In this document: piece after piece, positions 1-8,867 of the stretch
How positions within the stretch are numbered: the stretch's first letter is position 1
Layout of the letters: every line of letters starts with the position of its first letter
Source of the DNA: Leucobacter triazinivorans
Lineage (GTDB): Bacteria; Actinomycetota; Actinomycetes; Actinomycetales; Microbacteriaceae
Direction of reading: 5' to 3'
Length of the DNA stretch: 64,000 bases
Assembly: GCF_004208635.1 (NCBI RefSeq)
Contig: NZ_CP035806.1
Span: forward strand, 1,984,001 to 2,048,000
Notes under the pieces: model-generated
Database searches by the model: none
Told to the model about the DNA's origin: nothing
Seen by the model: the letters and a program-made list of their open reading frames with translations, nothing else
Translations under genes and position numbers: made by a program

Positions 1-162
1 ATGGCGACCCGCGATTGGGTGCTCTCGCTCATCTTCCTGGCGGTCGGCTTCATCGTCTCGGTGATGATGGTGGCGCTCGTGGGGCTCGGCGGCAAGCCGA
101 GCGCCGAGGATCTCGAGGCGCGCAAGGATCTGCGTCGCCCAGACGACACGAACTGGCACTGA
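1..162 (+). CDS. small single-pass membrane protein, possibly 5'-truncated
   Basis: A 53-residue frame opens with ATG at the first base of the window and ends in NWH-stop. Residues 6 to about 31 are uniformly hydrophobic, giving one membrane helix, followed by a short charged tail rich in Glu, Lys, Arg and Asp. I do not recognise a family. Because the frame touches the window edge, the true start may lie upstream. The next gene is convergent, with its 3' end at 211. Confidence 0.5.
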   Translation: MATRDWVLSLIFLAVGFIVSVMMVALVGLGGKPSAEDLEARKDLRRPDDTNWH

Positions 163-210
163 CGCGGGACCGGCCCGAGCGGCCGCACGTCTGCTCGTGC
201 CGCCGCCCCC

Positions 211-735
211 TCACCGTTCCCGCGTGCGGCGCGCGCGACGCTCGTTGGCCCGGTGCCTCGTCCAGGCGCGGGCGTCGCGGCTCGAGAGCGCGAGCAGCAC
301 CAGAATGTCCAGCGCAAGCGTGACGAGGGTGGTGCGCACGGTGATCTCCTCACCCATGGCGAAGTAGGCGATCGCCGAGACGGTGATACTCGTGGTGGCT
401 CCGATCATCACGAAGATGCGGGCGCCGTTGCTGCCGCGCCAGACCGCCCAGGCCAGAGCCAGGAGCAGCAGCGCCCAGGCGCCCTCGACGCCGAGCACTA
501 CGCCGAGGGCCCACGCGGACTCGGCGGTCGTGAGCTCGAGCTCATCACGGATCGACGCCCACTCCCGCAGCAGGCCGACACTCCACAGCATGGCGCCTCC
601 GGCGCGGAGCACCACCAGCGCGGCGCCCCCGGCGACGGAGGACGGGCGGGACGCGCGAGCGTGCGGCTGCGCGTCTCGCGCGAAGAGCGCCGCGGCGGGC
701 TCGACCGCGGACCGCTTCCGCGGCTGCTCAATCAC
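211..735 (-). CDS. membrane protein of unknown function
   Basis: A 174-residue protein starting at a GTG that overlaps the stop of the upstream LssY-like gene by 8 bp (728-735), so the two are almost certainly co-translated. After a basic, Ala-rich N-terminus of about 40 residues come four hydrophobic stretches (roughly residues 42-65, 75-100, 105-125 and 132-150), then a strongly basic Arg-rich tail of about 25 residues that should lie in the cytoplasm. No catalytic motif is visible and I do not recognise the family. The coupling suggests a role shared with its neighbour, but what that is cannot be told from sequence. Confidence 0.65.
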   Translation of the reverse strand: MIEQPRKRSAVEPAAALFARDAQPHARASRPSSVAGGAALVVLRAGGAMLWSVGLLREWASIRDELELTTAESAWALGVVLGVEGAWALLLLALAWAVWRGSNGARIFVMIGATTSITVSAIAYFAMGEEITVRTTLVTLALDILVLLALSSRDARAWTRHRANERRARRTRER

Positions 736-1558
736 GGGTCGCCCCCTCTGGGAGTCCGCGCAGATCCAGGATCGGCAGATCCCCGTCCGTCCGTATGCTG
801 TCGCCGCCGCCGTTGCGGGAGTGATAGCCCGTCGAGAAATCCGCCAGCAGCTCGACTCCGGCGGCATCGTTTGCGCCGATGACGGTCGCGACCACGTGGT
901 CCCGCTCGACGTCGATGTCGGCGTCGATCTTGTGCGTGATCTGCAGCGTGAAGAGCGAGAAGCCGACTGCGCGATCGAAGGTGCCAGCTGCGAGCCAATC
1001 GACCCGGGCGCCGCCGGGCAGCAGCCATCCGTCCGGCGTGCGCCAGAAGCGCACGTGGTGCCGCTTCGCCGGATTCCCCGCGACCTCCTGCTGGTACGCG
1101 AAGTCCTGAATGCGTCCGAAGAGCAGCAGGGGGCTCACGGGCGCGCGCTCGTAGCTGCGCCGGGTGAGCGTCGAGGTGATGATGAGCCACGACGAGCGCA
1201 GCGTCACCGGGTCGGCGAGGATCCAACCCGCCTGCGTCATGGCGCGGTGCAGCTGGGCCTCGGAACCGCGGGCCGAGAGGTTGATGGGGTCGCCCAGCAG
1301 CCCGTCGCTCGTGCGAGTGCGGGCGATGAAGTAGTCGGGCACGTAGATCGTGGTCAGTATGCGGTGCAGGCGGGGCAGCACGAGATACGCCAGCAGTCCC
1401 CAGAACGCCACGAGGAAGAGGATCCCGAACCAGCCGAAGCTGAACGTCTCGGTGAGCACGAGCCACGCCAGCCAGATCGCTGCGAGGCCGGCGTAGACGA
1501 AGAAGAACTCGTCGAGCACGGCCGTGAGCGAAACGCGAGAACGCTGCACCGGGTCCAT
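728..1558 (-). CDS. LssY C-terminal domain membrane protein
   Basis: A 276-residue protein with two N-terminal membrane helices (about residues 17-38 and 41-62) and a soluble remainder. The stretch with LLFGRIQDFAYQQ, HHVRFWRT, a Gly-rich turn, an AAGTFDRAVGF-like strand and THKIDADIDVERD is the pattern I know from the LssY_C domain (Pfam PF14067), best known as the tail of LssY/DedA-PAP2 proteins and found alone in many actinobacteria. Its biochemical role is not established. It heads a two-gene unit with the membrane protein at 211-735. The ATG at 1558 is followed by MDPVQRSRVS, a normal short lead before the first helix. Confidence 0.75.
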   Translation of the reverse strand: MDPVQRSRVSLTAVLDEFFFVYAGLAAIWLAWLVLTETFSFGWFGILFLVAFWGLLAYLVLPRLHRILTTIYVPDYFIARTRTSDGLLGDPINLSARGSEAQLHRAMTQAGWILADPVTLRSSWLIITSTLTRRSYERAPVSPLLLFGRIQDFAYQQEVAGNPAKRHHVRFWRTPDGWLLPGGARVDWLAAGTFDRAVGFSLFTLQITHKIDADIDVERDHVVATVIGANDAAGVELLADFSTGYHSRNGGGDSIRTDGDLPILDLRGLPEGATRD

Positions 1559-1673
1559 GGACCCATGCTAGTCGCAGCGGTGCCGACGGCCGCGGCCCGG
1601 GTGGGGCGGACGGCCTGGCGGAGCGGGTGGGGCGGGCGCAGCAGCCGCAGCGGGCGCAGCAGCCGCCGGATCC

Positions 1674-2531
1674 TCAGACCTCGGGGTCTGCGGGGTCCAG
1701 CGGAGCGTGGTGGTCGAAGGCGGCCGCCCCGCGCTTCCAGTAGCCGGTGATCGCGTACTGCTGGCGCGGCACCTCGAGTTCGCCGCGCAGCAGGCGGCGC
1801 AGGGGCACGAGTCGGGTCGCCTCTCCCGCCGCGAATACGTAGGTGCCGTCGTCGATGCCCGCCTCGCGCACGGCGGCCGCCAGGCCGTCGGAACCTGGCG
1901 GGGGAGCGGCGACGGGCACATCGCGGCCGCCCTGCGCAGCGAGATACGCTCGCACCCAGTCGAGACCGCCGACAACGTCAGCGATGATCTCGATACGCGC
2001 AGACGACGGCATGTCGGCGATCCACCGCGACGCGGCCGGCAGGGCGGTCTCATCGACCACGCAGAGCACCCGAGGTGCGCGGGAGGCGACCGAGAGCGAG
2101 CCCCGCGGCCCCACGATCACGATCTCATCGCCGAGTTCGGCGCGATCCGCCCAGCGTGCTGCAGGGCCCGGGCCCGGGTGCCGCAGGATGTCGAGGTCGA
2201 ACACCCGGTGCCCCGAGCCGGGGCTCGTGCGCACGTTGAGCGGCGTGAAGTCTCGGCCGAAGGCGACGCCGGCGGGGCGCACGATCCCGCTCTCGTGCGG
2301 ACCAGCGGGTGCGGGGGCCGTGAGCTCGCCCGTCTCGGGATCGGGGAAGAAGACTCGCGCGTGATCCTCCGGTCCAGTGCTCGCCCAATCGCCGAGCTCG
2401 TCGCTCGAGAGCGTCACCCGAGTGAAGCGTTCGATCTCGATGAGGTCGATCACCGTCACACGTCGCGCGGTGAAGCGGTGCGCGGTGCGAACTCGGGTGA
2501 AGCGATCGCCCGGCAGCTGAGTTGCGGTCAC
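1674..2531 (-). CDS. siderophore-interacting protein (FAD-dependent ferric-siderophore reductase)
   Basis: Flavin reductase of the SIP (ViuB/YqjH) family, expected to reduce and release iron from imported ferric siderophores in the cytoplasm. The N-terminal FAD barrel (residues to about 130) has RFTARRVTVI and an HxGPGPAARWA-like segment typical of the family; the C-terminal half has the SIP domain with the YWKRGAAAFDHH ending. Start choice: a GTG at 2531 has AGGA about nine bases upstream and gives 285 residues; a GTG at 2561 would add ten residues. A second, different SIP lies at 41877-42749. No siderophore uptake genes adjoin either. Confidence 0.8.
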   Translation of the reverse strand: MTATQLPGDRFTRVRTAHRFTARRVTVIDLIEIERFTRVTLSSDELGDWASTGPEDHARVFFPDPETGELTAPAPAGPHESGIVRPAGVAFGRDFTPLNVRTSPGSGHRVFDLDILRHPGPGPAARWADRAELGDEIVIVGPRGSLSVASRAPRVLCVVDETALPAASRWIADMPSSARIEIIADVVGGLDWVRAYLAAQGGRDVPVAAPPPGSDGLAAAVREAGIDDGTYVFAAGEATRLVPLRRLLRGELEVPRQQYAITGYWKRGAAAFDHHAPLDPADPEV

Positions 2532-2628
2532 GGGGAGGATCCTCTCGTCGGATGCCTCCACCCTGGCACACCGGGGTCGGTGCTGCCAGGGGGTCGCCGG
2601 CGCGTGGCGCCTCGGCGACCGCGCGTGC

Positions 2629-4014
2629 TCAGCGCTGCAGGAAGTCGAGCAGCCGCACCGCGTCGCCGATGTAGGTGGCAGGGGTCAGCGCGAGCAGCCG
2701 CTGCTTCGCCGCGTTCCCGATCTCGAGGCCCTCGACGAACTCCACGAGTTCGGCCTGGCCGATGCGGCGATCGCGGGTGAGTTCCTTGAGCACGGCGTAG
2801 GGATCCGCGATGGTCGAGCGGCCGGCCGTCACCTCGGCGCGGATCACGGTCTGGATCGCCTCGCCCAGCACCTCCCAATTGGCGTCGAGGTCGGCGGCGA
2901 GCACCTCGGGGGCGGCGTCGATCTGGCCGAGGCCCTTGAGGATGTTGTCGAGCGCGAGCACGGAGTGGCCGAGACCGACGCCGATGTTGCGCTGCGCCGA
3001 CGAATCCGTGAGGTCGCGCTGCCAGCGGCTCGTCACGAGGGTGGCGGCGAGGGAGTCGAGGATCGCGTTCGAGAGCTCGAGGTTGGCCTCGGCGTTCTCG
3101 AAACGGATCGGGTTGACCTTGTGCGGCATGGTCGAGGATCCCGTCGCCCCGGCGACCGGGATCTGGCGGAAGTAGCCGATGGAGATGTAGCTCCAGATGT
3201 CGGTGGCGAGGTTGTGCAGGATCCGGTTGGCGTGCGCGATACGCGTGTAGAGCTCCGACTGCCAGTCGTGCGACTCGATCTGCGTCGTGAGCGGGTTCCA
3301 GTCGAGGCCGAGGCCCTCCACGAACTCCTGCGAGACGCGGGTCCAATCGGTATCGGGATCGGCCGCGAGATGCGCCGCGAACGTGCCCGTGGCGCCCGAG
3401 AACTTCCCGAGGTACTCGATGTCGTCGATCTGGTTCAGCTGCCGTTCGAGACGGTGCACGAAGACCGCGAGCTCCTTGCCGAGCGTGGTCGGCGTGGCGG
3501 GCTGACCGTGCGTGCGGCTCATCATGGGCAGCTCGCGGTACTGCTCGGCCTGGCGGGCGAGCTCTCCGATGACCTTCTCGAAGCGGGGGCGCCACACGTC
3601 TGCGATGGCCTGCTTCACCGTGAGCGCATAAGAGAGGTTGTTGATGTCCTCGCTGGTGCAGCAGACGTGGGTGAGCTCGGCGAGGTGGCTGAGGCCCTGC
3701 CGCTCGAGCTGCCCGCGGACGAGGTACTCGACGGCCTTCACGTCGTGCTGGGTGGTGCGCTCGGTCTCGGCGAGCTCGTCGATCTCGGCCTGCCCGAAGC
3801 CCGCGGCCCACTCGCGCAGTGCGGCGACCTGCTCATCGGCGATGGGGGCGCCGCCGAGCAGCGCGTGCTGCGTCAGGTAGACGAGCCACTCCACCTCGAC
3901 GTGCACGCGCGCCTTGTTGAGGCCCGCCTCCGAGAGCGTGTCGCCGAGGCCCGCGACCTGCGCGCGGTAGCGGCCGTCGAGCGGGCTGAGGGGCTGCGGG
4001 GGCAGGGGCGTCAT
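2629..4014 (-). CDS. purB: adenylosuccinate lyase
   Basis: A 461-residue member of the fumarase/aspartase superfamily that splits SAICAR to AICAR and adenylosuccinate to AMP, each with loss of fumarate, in purine synthesis. The family signature GSSTMPHKVNPIRFENAEA is present near residue 290, with the catalytic serine in its mobile loop, and TSEDINN near 120. The N-terminus LSPLDGRYRAQV and the overall length match the long Escherichia coli-type PurB rather than the shorter Bacillus type. It stands alone, with no other pur gene nearby. Confidence 0.95.
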   Translation of the reverse strand: MTPLPPQPLSPLDGRYRAQVAGLGDTLSEAGLNKARVHVEVEWLVYLTQHALLGGAPIADEQVAALREWAAGFGQAEIDELAETERTTQHDVKAVEYLVRGQLERQGLSHLAELTHVCCTSEDINNLSYALTVKQAIADVWRPRFEKVIGELARQAEQYRELPMMSRTHGQPATPTTLGKELAVFVHRLERQLNQIDDIEYLGKFSGATGTFAAHLAADPDTDWTRVSQEFVEGLGLDWNPLTTQIESHDWQSELYTRIAHANRILHNLATDIWSYISIGYFRQIPVAGATGSSTMPHKVNPIRFENAEANLELSNAILDSLAATLVTSRWQRDLTDSSAQRNIGVGLGHSVLALDNILKGLGQIDAAPEVLAADLDANWEVLGEAIQTVIRAEVTAGRSTIADPYAVLKELTRDRRIGQAELVEFVEGLEIGNAAKQRLLALTPATYIGDAVRLLDFLQR

Positions 4015-4149
4015 GGAGTCTCCGTGCAGTCGTGGCGTGAGGTGCGCGATCCTCCGCGCGATCCGAGGTCCATTCTCTCACGCACCCGGCGCCCCCGCGG
4101 TGTCAGCACCCGGCGCCTCGACCCGCCCCAGCCCGCGCCTCCGCGCCCT

Positions 4150-4218
4150 CTGTCTTCGGGCGTCAGTAGTTGCTGCCTCCCGTCAGGTTTGGTGACAACT
4201 ACTGACGCCCGAAGACAG
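4150..4218. repeat. long intergenic palindrome, family B (copy 1)
   Basis: Two perfect 23-bp arms (4150-4172 and 4196-4218) enclose a 23-base loop. The inner core reads AGTAGTTGCTGCCTCC, then GGTTTGGTGACAACTACT. The same core returns at 28237-28292 (inverted orientation) and 46400-46485 with different outer arm sequences. It lies between the purB start and the phosphatase remnant. It could form a strong RNA hairpin, but there is no U-tract. Confidence 0.8.
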
Positions 4219-4336
4219 TGCGCGTGGCGTCTCGCGTGGCAGGGTGGGGCGTGGCGGGCGGGGTGGGTCGCCGCGCGGTGGGGTGTGGCGGGCGCGAGGG
4301 CCCGCGGTGCGAGGTGGAAACGGCGCGCGAATGCGG

Positions 4337-4585
4337 TCAGCTGCGCCGAGTCAGGTGTTCGAGCAGCGCGGCGCTGCTGCGCTCGACCTGCGCCAGCACC
4401 TTGTGAAAGGCGCCCTGCTCCGAGCAGTAGGGGTCGAAGACATCCGGGTCGGTCGGCCGCTCGGGGTCGAAGGCGGTGAGCAGGCTGAGGCGATCCGGAT
4501 CGGCACCGAGCTCGCGCAGGTGCCGCTCGTGGCCCCGGTCCAGGGCGATGAGCTGGTCGTGACCCGCGATGTCGGCGCTGCTCAC
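4337..4585 (-). pseudogene. 3' remnant of low-molecular-weight protein-tyrosine phosphatase
   Basis: The 82 residues from a GTG at 4585 match only the second half of a low-molecular-weight phosphatase: an IAGHDQLIALDRGHERHL segment, then DVFDPYCSEQGAFHKVL with the DPY general-acid loop, and the closing AALLEHL helix. In-frame homology extends a little upstream as GSGHRATRV, but the frame is blocked by a stop near 4642. The N-terminal half with the catalytic CX5R loop (about 70 residues) is absent. The break coincides with the inverted repeat at 4633-4692. It is therefore almost certainly inactive. Confidence 0.75.
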
Positions 4586-4632
4586 CCGCGTGGCGCGGTG
4601 GCCGCTGCCGTCGTCTGCCCGAGGGTTCGCAG

Positions 4633-4692
4633 AATTTCAGGACGCGTCTGCTGCACTACGCACCGCATTGCGCAGCAGACGCGTCCTGAATT
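4633..4692. repeat. 21-bp inverted repeat (hairpin)
   Basis: Arms 4633-4654 and 4672-4692 (TTCAGGACGCGTCTGCTGC and its complement) match except for one extra T in the left arm, with a 17-base loop. It sits between the 3' end of the minus-strand holin-like gene (4710) and the truncated phosphatase, at the point where phosphatase homology ends. It may act as a terminator for the holin-like gene, though no U-run follows. Confidence 0.75.
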
Positions 4693-4709
4693 CCGCGACG
4701 GCGGCCCGC

Positions 4710-5117
4710 TCAGCGATCCTTCTTCTTGCCGGTGCCGAGCAGGCCGTTCAGCAGACCCGCGAGGATCGACATCACCAGCGCCGCGAGCACGCCCCACCAG
4801 AACGACTCGATCCGCAGGCCGAATCCCGCGAGGTCGGAGAGCCAGGCGACGACCGCGAAGAGGAATCCGTTCACGATGAGGCCGAACAGGCCCAGCGTGA
4901 GGATGGTGAGCGGGATCGAGACGAAGCGCACCACGCGGCCGAGCGTCCCGTTGACGAGCCCGAAGACCAGTGCTACGAGCACGAGGGTGAGCAGCGGCGC
5001 GTACTCGTCGTCGCTGATGGGGGCGATCCACACGCCGTGCTGACCGCGGCCGCCCACGATGAGCGTGGTGAGCCAGAGCGCGAAGGCGCCGACGAGAACT
5101 CTGATGATGGTGCGCAT
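4710..5117 (-). CDS. phage holin family / small membrane protein
   Basis: A 135-residue protein with four predicted membrane helices (about residues 3-22, 43-62, 70-92 and 103-128). The pattern ALVFGLVNGTLGRVVRFVSIPLTILTLGLF matches the Phage_holin_4_2 / mycobacterial four-TM family (PF04020), found singly in most actinobacterial chromosomes without phage context; its cellular role is not established. The short basic tail is GTGKKKDR. The ATG at 5117 is chosen because the frame upstream of it is unconserved, Arg-rich sequence. The divergent aminotransferase starts 112 bp away. Confidence 0.75.
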   Translation of the reverse strand: MRTIIRVLVGAFALWLTTLIVGGRGQHGVWIAPISDDEYAPLLTLVLVALVFGLVNGTLGRVVRFVSIPLTILTLGLFGLIVNGFLFAVVAWLSDLAGFGLRIESFWWGVLAALVMSILAGLLNGLLGTGKKKDR

Positions 5118-5229
5118 GCCACCAGTCTCCCAGCCCGAGCTGCGGAGCGGCGCAGATCTTGCCTGCCGGTGCGCGATCCGCGCAGGAGAACCGGCGGGCC
5201 GCTGCGCCCCACCTCTACACTGAACATCC

Positions 5230-6399
5230 ATGAGCGAAAACGCCGTGCCGCCCGTCCGCCTCCGTCCCGACGTGCTCGCAACGCCCGCCTACCGGCAGGG
5301 CGCCGCCCCCACCAAGCCCGGGTTCAAGCTCTCGAGCAACGAGAACCCCTTCGCGCCGCTACCCGGCGTGCTCGAGGCGATCGCGCGGCGCGCCGAGCAG
5401 ACGAACCGCTACGGGGCCGCCGCGATGCCCGAGCTGCGGGCGATGCTCGCCGGGTTCTTCGGGGTGAGCCTCGACGGAGTGCACCTCGGCGCCGGTTCGG
5501 TCGCGATCCTCTACCAGCTGGTGCAGGCCGCGGCGGGGCCGGGCGACGAGTTCGTCCACGCCTGGCCCAGCTTCGAGGCGTATCCGTCCCTGGGACTCGC
5601 GTCGGGCGCCGTCCCCGTCGCGGTGCCGCTGACCGCGCGCTCCGAGCACGACCTCGACGCCATGGCCGCCGCGGTCACCGAGCGCACGCGCGTCGTGCTG
5701 CTCTGCACGCCGAACAACCCGACCGGGCCGGCGATCCGGCGCGCCGACTTCGACCGCTTCATGGCGCAGGTGCCGCGCGACGTCCTGGTGGTGCTCGATG
5801 AGGCGTACCGGGAGTTCGTCACCGATCCCGACGCCGTGCGGGGCGAGGACGTGCTGCGAGACCACCGCAACCTCGTGGTGCTGCGCACCTTCTCGAAGGC
5901 CTACGGGCTGGCAGGCCTGCGGATCGGGTACGGGGTCGGCGATCCCGCGATCCTCGGCGCCGCGGCGAGCGTCTCGATCCCGCTGTCGGTGACCGGCATC
6001 GCGGAGAGCGCCGCCCTCGCGTCGCTCGCTCCGGAGGCGCGGGCGGCGAACGCGGATCGGATCGCCGAGCTCGTGACGCGGCGCGACGCGCTCGCCGCCG
6101 GACTGCGCGAGCAGGGCATCGCCGTTCCCGCGGCGCAGGGCAACTTCGTCTGGATCCCCGAGACCGCACCTGGCGAGGGCGGCGTGCCCAGCGCTCTCGC
6201 GCTCGCCGCCGATTTCGCAGAGCAGGGCACCCTCGTGCGGCCGTTCGCCGGTCACGGCGTGCGCATCTCGGTGGGGGAGCCGGAGAGCCTGCCCGAGGTG
6301 CTGCGCATCGTCGGCGCCCACCGTCAGCAGGAGCCGGCTCCCGCGATGCACCCGGCCCCGTTCCGCGCGAGTGCCGGTACCGCAGCGTCCGGCGGGTGA
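5230..6399 (+). CDS. HisC-like PLP aminotransferase (aromatic amino acid or histidinol-phosphate type)
   Basis: A fold-type I class II aminotransferase of 389 residues. KLSSNENPFAPLP near residue 35, TPNNPTG near 160, DEAYREF near 190 and FSKAYGLAG with the Schiff-base Lys at 223 are all intact. Such proteins in actinobacteria are usually annotated HisC or Pat; no other his gene adjoins, and 42 bp downstream begins the 2-oxoacid dehydrogenase operon. That context favours amino-acid transamination feeding 2-oxoacids to the complex over histidine synthesis. This is an inference. The last 25 residues are an Ala/Pro-rich extension. Confidence 0.8.
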   Translation: MSENAVPPVRLRPDVLATPAYRQGAAPTKPGFKLSSNENPFAPLPGVLEAIARRAEQTNRYGAAAMPELRAMLAGFFGVSLDGVHLGAGSVAILYQLVQAAAGPGDEFVHAWPSFEAYPSLGLASGAVPVAVPLTARSEHDLDAMAAAVTERTRVVLLCTPNNPTGPAIRRADFDRFMAQVPRDVLVVLDEAYREFVTDPDAVRGEDVLRDHRNLVVLRTFSKAYGLAGLRIGYGVGDPAILGAAASVSIPLSVTGIAESAALASLAPEARAANADRIAELVTRRDALAAGLREQGIAVPAAQGNFVWIPETAPGEGGVPSALALAADFAEQGTLVRPFAGHGVRISVGEPESLPEVLRIVGAHRQQEPAPAMHPAPFRASAGTAASGG

Positions 6400-6441
6400 A
6401 TATCCGCCCCGCGACATGGGGCGCGATTACACTGGGTCGAG

Positions 6442-7644
6442 ATGAGCGAAGAGACGACTGACACCCCGCTGCTGTCCGGTGGCGCGGATCCCGAGCCGAT
6501 CCGCTTCCTCGACGACGCCGGCGACTACGCGCCCTCGAGCACCGCGGCCGCGTTCGCGGACGAGCTCTCGGCGGTCGGCGCCGACGACTTCATGCAGTGG
6601 TATCGCGACATGGTCTCGACCCGCGCGTTCGACACCGAGTGCACGCACCTGCAGCGCCAGGGACAGCTCGCACTCTGGGTGCCCAGTGTCGGTCAGGAAG
6701 GCTGCCAGGTCGGCCTGGCCCGCGCGTCGGAGCCGCAGGATCATATCTTCCCGGCCTACCGCGAGCACGCGATCGCGAAGATCCGCGGCGTGCCCTTCGT
6801 GCAGGTGGCTGCGCTCTTCCGCGGGCTCACCCACGGCGGCTGGGACGTCACCGACCCGGCCAACGGCAACTTCCACCTCTACACGCTCGTGCTCGGCGCG
6901 CAGACGCAGCACGCCACGGGCTACGCCCTCGGTCAGCTGCTCGATGCCAAGCGCCGCGCCGCCGATCCGGCCCTCGACGCGGGGGAGCCCGGCACCGCGA
7001 CGGGCGAGGCGACCATGGTGTTCTACGGCGACGGCACCACCAGCCAGGGCGACGCCAACGAGGCGATGATCTTCGCTGCCAGCTACCAGACGCCCGAGGT
7101 GTTCGTGGTGCAGAACAACGGGTGGGCCATCTCGGTGCCCGTGGCCCGGCAGTCGCGCACGCCGCTGTACCGCCGCGCCCTCGGCTTCGGCCTGCGCAGC
7201 GTGCAGATCGACGGCAACGACCCGCTCGCGGCCTACGCGGTGGGCCGTCGGTTCCTGCGCGACGCGCGCGAGGGGCGGGGCCCGAGCTACATCGAGGCCC
7301 TCACGTACCGCATCGGGGCCCACACCACGAGTGACGACCCCACGCGCTACCGCGCGTCCGGCGAGCTCGAGAGCTGGCGGCGGCGCGACCCGATCGCCCG
7401 CCTCGAGACCTACCTGCGCACGCTCGGCGTCGGAGACGACTTCTTCGACGAGGTGCGCGAGACCGCGGATGCCGAGGCGAAGCGCATTCGCGACGGGATC
7501 CTGAGCCTGCCGGCGCCCGAGCCCGATTCCATGTTCGCGCACGTCTACTCCGAGCCGCATCCCCGCGTCGAGGAGCAGCGCGAGTGGCTCGAGCGCTACG
7601 AGTCGTCGTTCGCGTCCGAGACGCAGGGAGGGGCGGGCGCATGA
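6442..7644 (+). CDS. 2-oxoacid dehydrogenase E1 component, alpha subunit (PDH/BCKDH)
   Basis: Thiamine-diphosphate subunit that decarboxylates a 2-oxoacid and transfers the acyl group to the E2 lipoyl arm. The TPP motif GDGTTSQGDANEAM starts near residue 196 and ends in QNNGWAISVP. The phosphorylation-loop region YRIGAHTTSDDPTRY is typical of both pyruvate and branched-chain enzymes. Length (400) is normal. It overlaps the E1-beta gene by 4 bp (ATGA). A linked aminotransferase and the absence of E3 fit a branched-chain complex, but substrate cannot be settled here. Confidence 0.9.
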   Translation: MSEETTDTPLLSGGADPEPIRFLDDAGDYAPSSTAAAFADELSAVGADDFMQWYRDMVSTRAFDTECTHLQRQGQLALWVPSVGQEGCQVGLARASEPQDHIFPAYREHAIAKIRGVPFVQVAALFRGLTHGGWDVTDPANGNFHLYTLVLGAQTQHATGYALGQLLDAKRRAADPALDAGEPGTATGEATMVFYGDGTTSQGDANEAMIFAASYQTPEVFVVQNNGWAISVPVARQSRTPLYRRALGFGLRSVQIDGNDPLAAYAVGRRFLRDAREGRGPSYIEALTYRIGAHTTSDDPTRYRASGELESWRRRDPIARLETYLRTLGVGDDFFDEVRETADAEAKRIRDGILSLPAPEPDSMFAHVYSEPHPRVEEQREWLERYESSFASETQGGAGA

Positions 7645-8720
7645 GCACGACCGAGACCGATGAGACGCGTCGGATCGCGCGGGATCCCGAGGCTCCCACG
7701 ACGTCCGCGCACCGGGTTCCCGCCGCACCGACCGTGCTGAGCGAGCGCACCACGCTGCCGCTCGCCAAGGCCATCAACGAGGGCCTGCGCGCCGCGATGG
7801 CGGCAGATGACCGCGTGCTGCTGATGGGCGAGGACATCGGCCCCCTCGGGGGCGTGTTCCGCGTCACCGACCGCCTGCAGGCCGAGTTCGGGTCGGCACG
7901 GGTGCTCGACACCCCGCTCGCCGAGGCCGGCATCGTCGGCAGCGCGATCGGCCTCGCCATGCGGGGCTACCGCCCGGTCATCGAGATCCAGTTCGACGGC
8001 TTCATCTTCCCCGCGTTCAATCAGATCGTCACCCAGCTCGCCAAGCTCACCAGTCGCCACGACGGCAGGGTGCCCATGCCCGTGGTCATCCGGGTGCCGT
8101 ACGGCGGCCACATCGGCGCGGTCGAGCATCACCAGGAGAGCCCGGAGGCCTACTTCGCGCACACCCCGGGACTGCGCGTCGTCGCGCCGTCCACCCCCAA
8201 CGACGCGTACTGGATGATCCAGCAGGCGATCCAGTCGTCGGATCCGGTGCTGTTCTTCGAGCCCAAGGCGAAGTACTGGCAGAAGGGCGAGGTCGATCCT
8301 TCGGCGCCGACCGCCGAGCTGCACCGCACGCGGGTGGCGCGCTCGGGCAGCGACTGCACCGTGGTGTCCTGGGGGGCGATGGTCACCACCGCGCTGCAGG
8401 CCGCCGAGGTGGCGCAGGCCGAGGGCACGAGCCTCGAGGTGGTGGATCTGCGCAGCCTCTCGCCCGTCGACTACGGTCCGCTGCTCGACTCCGTGCGCCG
8501 CACCGGGCGCCTCGTCGTCGCCCAGGAGGCGCAGGGCGGCGTCAGCCTCGGCAGCGAGATCGCCGCCTACGTCGCCGAGCACGCCTTCTACTCGCTGCAG
8601 GCGCCGGTGCTGCGCGTCGCCGGGTACGACGTACCCTTCCCCCCGGCGAGGCTCGAGGGGCTCTACCTGCCGGATGCCGACCGGGTGCTCGAGGCCGTCG
8701 ACCGCACGATGCACTACTGA
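7641..8720 (+). CDS. 2-oxoacid dehydrogenase E1 component, beta subunit
   Basis: A 359-residue partner of E1-alpha, starting at the ATG within the upstream stop (ATGA). It has LPLAKAINEGLRAAM, VLLMGEDIG (residues about 58-66) and the conserved PYGGHIGAVEHHQESPEAYFAHTPGLRVV segment that lines the active site. The first 35 residues are a poorly conserved Thr/Ala-rich lead. A palindrome-bearing 147-bp gap separates it from the E2 gene, yet orientation and function imply one transcription unit. Confidence 0.9.
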   Translation: MSTTETDETRRIARDPEAPTTSAHRVPAAPTVLSERTTLPLAKAINEGLRAAMAADDRVLLMGEDIGPLGGVFRVTDRLQAEFGSARVLDTPLAEAGIVGSAIGLAMRGYRPVIEIQFDGFIFPAFNQIVTQLAKLTSRHDGRVPMPVVIRVPYGGHIGAVEHHQESPEAYFAHTPGLRVVAPSTPNDAYWMIQQAIQSSDPVLFFEPKAKYWQKGEVDPSAPTAELHRTRVARSGSDCTVVSWGAMVTTALQAAEVAQAEGTSLEVVDLRSLSPVDYGPLLDSVRRTGRLVVAQEAQGGVSLGSEIAAYVAEHAFYSLQAPVLRVAGYDVPFPPARLEGLYLPDADRVLEAVDRTMHY

Positions 8721-8744
8721 GGTGCGCCGGTGCGCCAGTCCGAG

Positions 8745-8815
8745 TCATCGCGAGCGACGGAGGAGTCGCGCGGTCGCGCAGTGAGATTCCGCGACTCGCG
8801 AGATCGCGCGGACTG
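8745..8815. repeat. degenerate GTCAT-type palindrome (family A)
   Basis: The gap between E1-beta and E2 holds GAGTCATCGCGAGCGACGG and, after about 50 bases, CGACTCGCGAGATCGCGCGG, a diverged copy of the family A element found many times in the window. The arms still pair imperfectly around GATTCCGCGACTCGCGAG. It separates two genes of one complex and so may trim or attenuate the transcript between E1 and E2. Confidence 0.5.
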
Positions 8816-8867
8816 ACCGGACACCCCAGACATACGCTGTTGCCACACCGAATCCCAGGAGCCACAC

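Noticed and set aside
4337..4585. A functional short phosphatase
   Set aside because: The catalytic CX5R loop is missing and the upstream frame is closed by a stop, so it is called a remnant.
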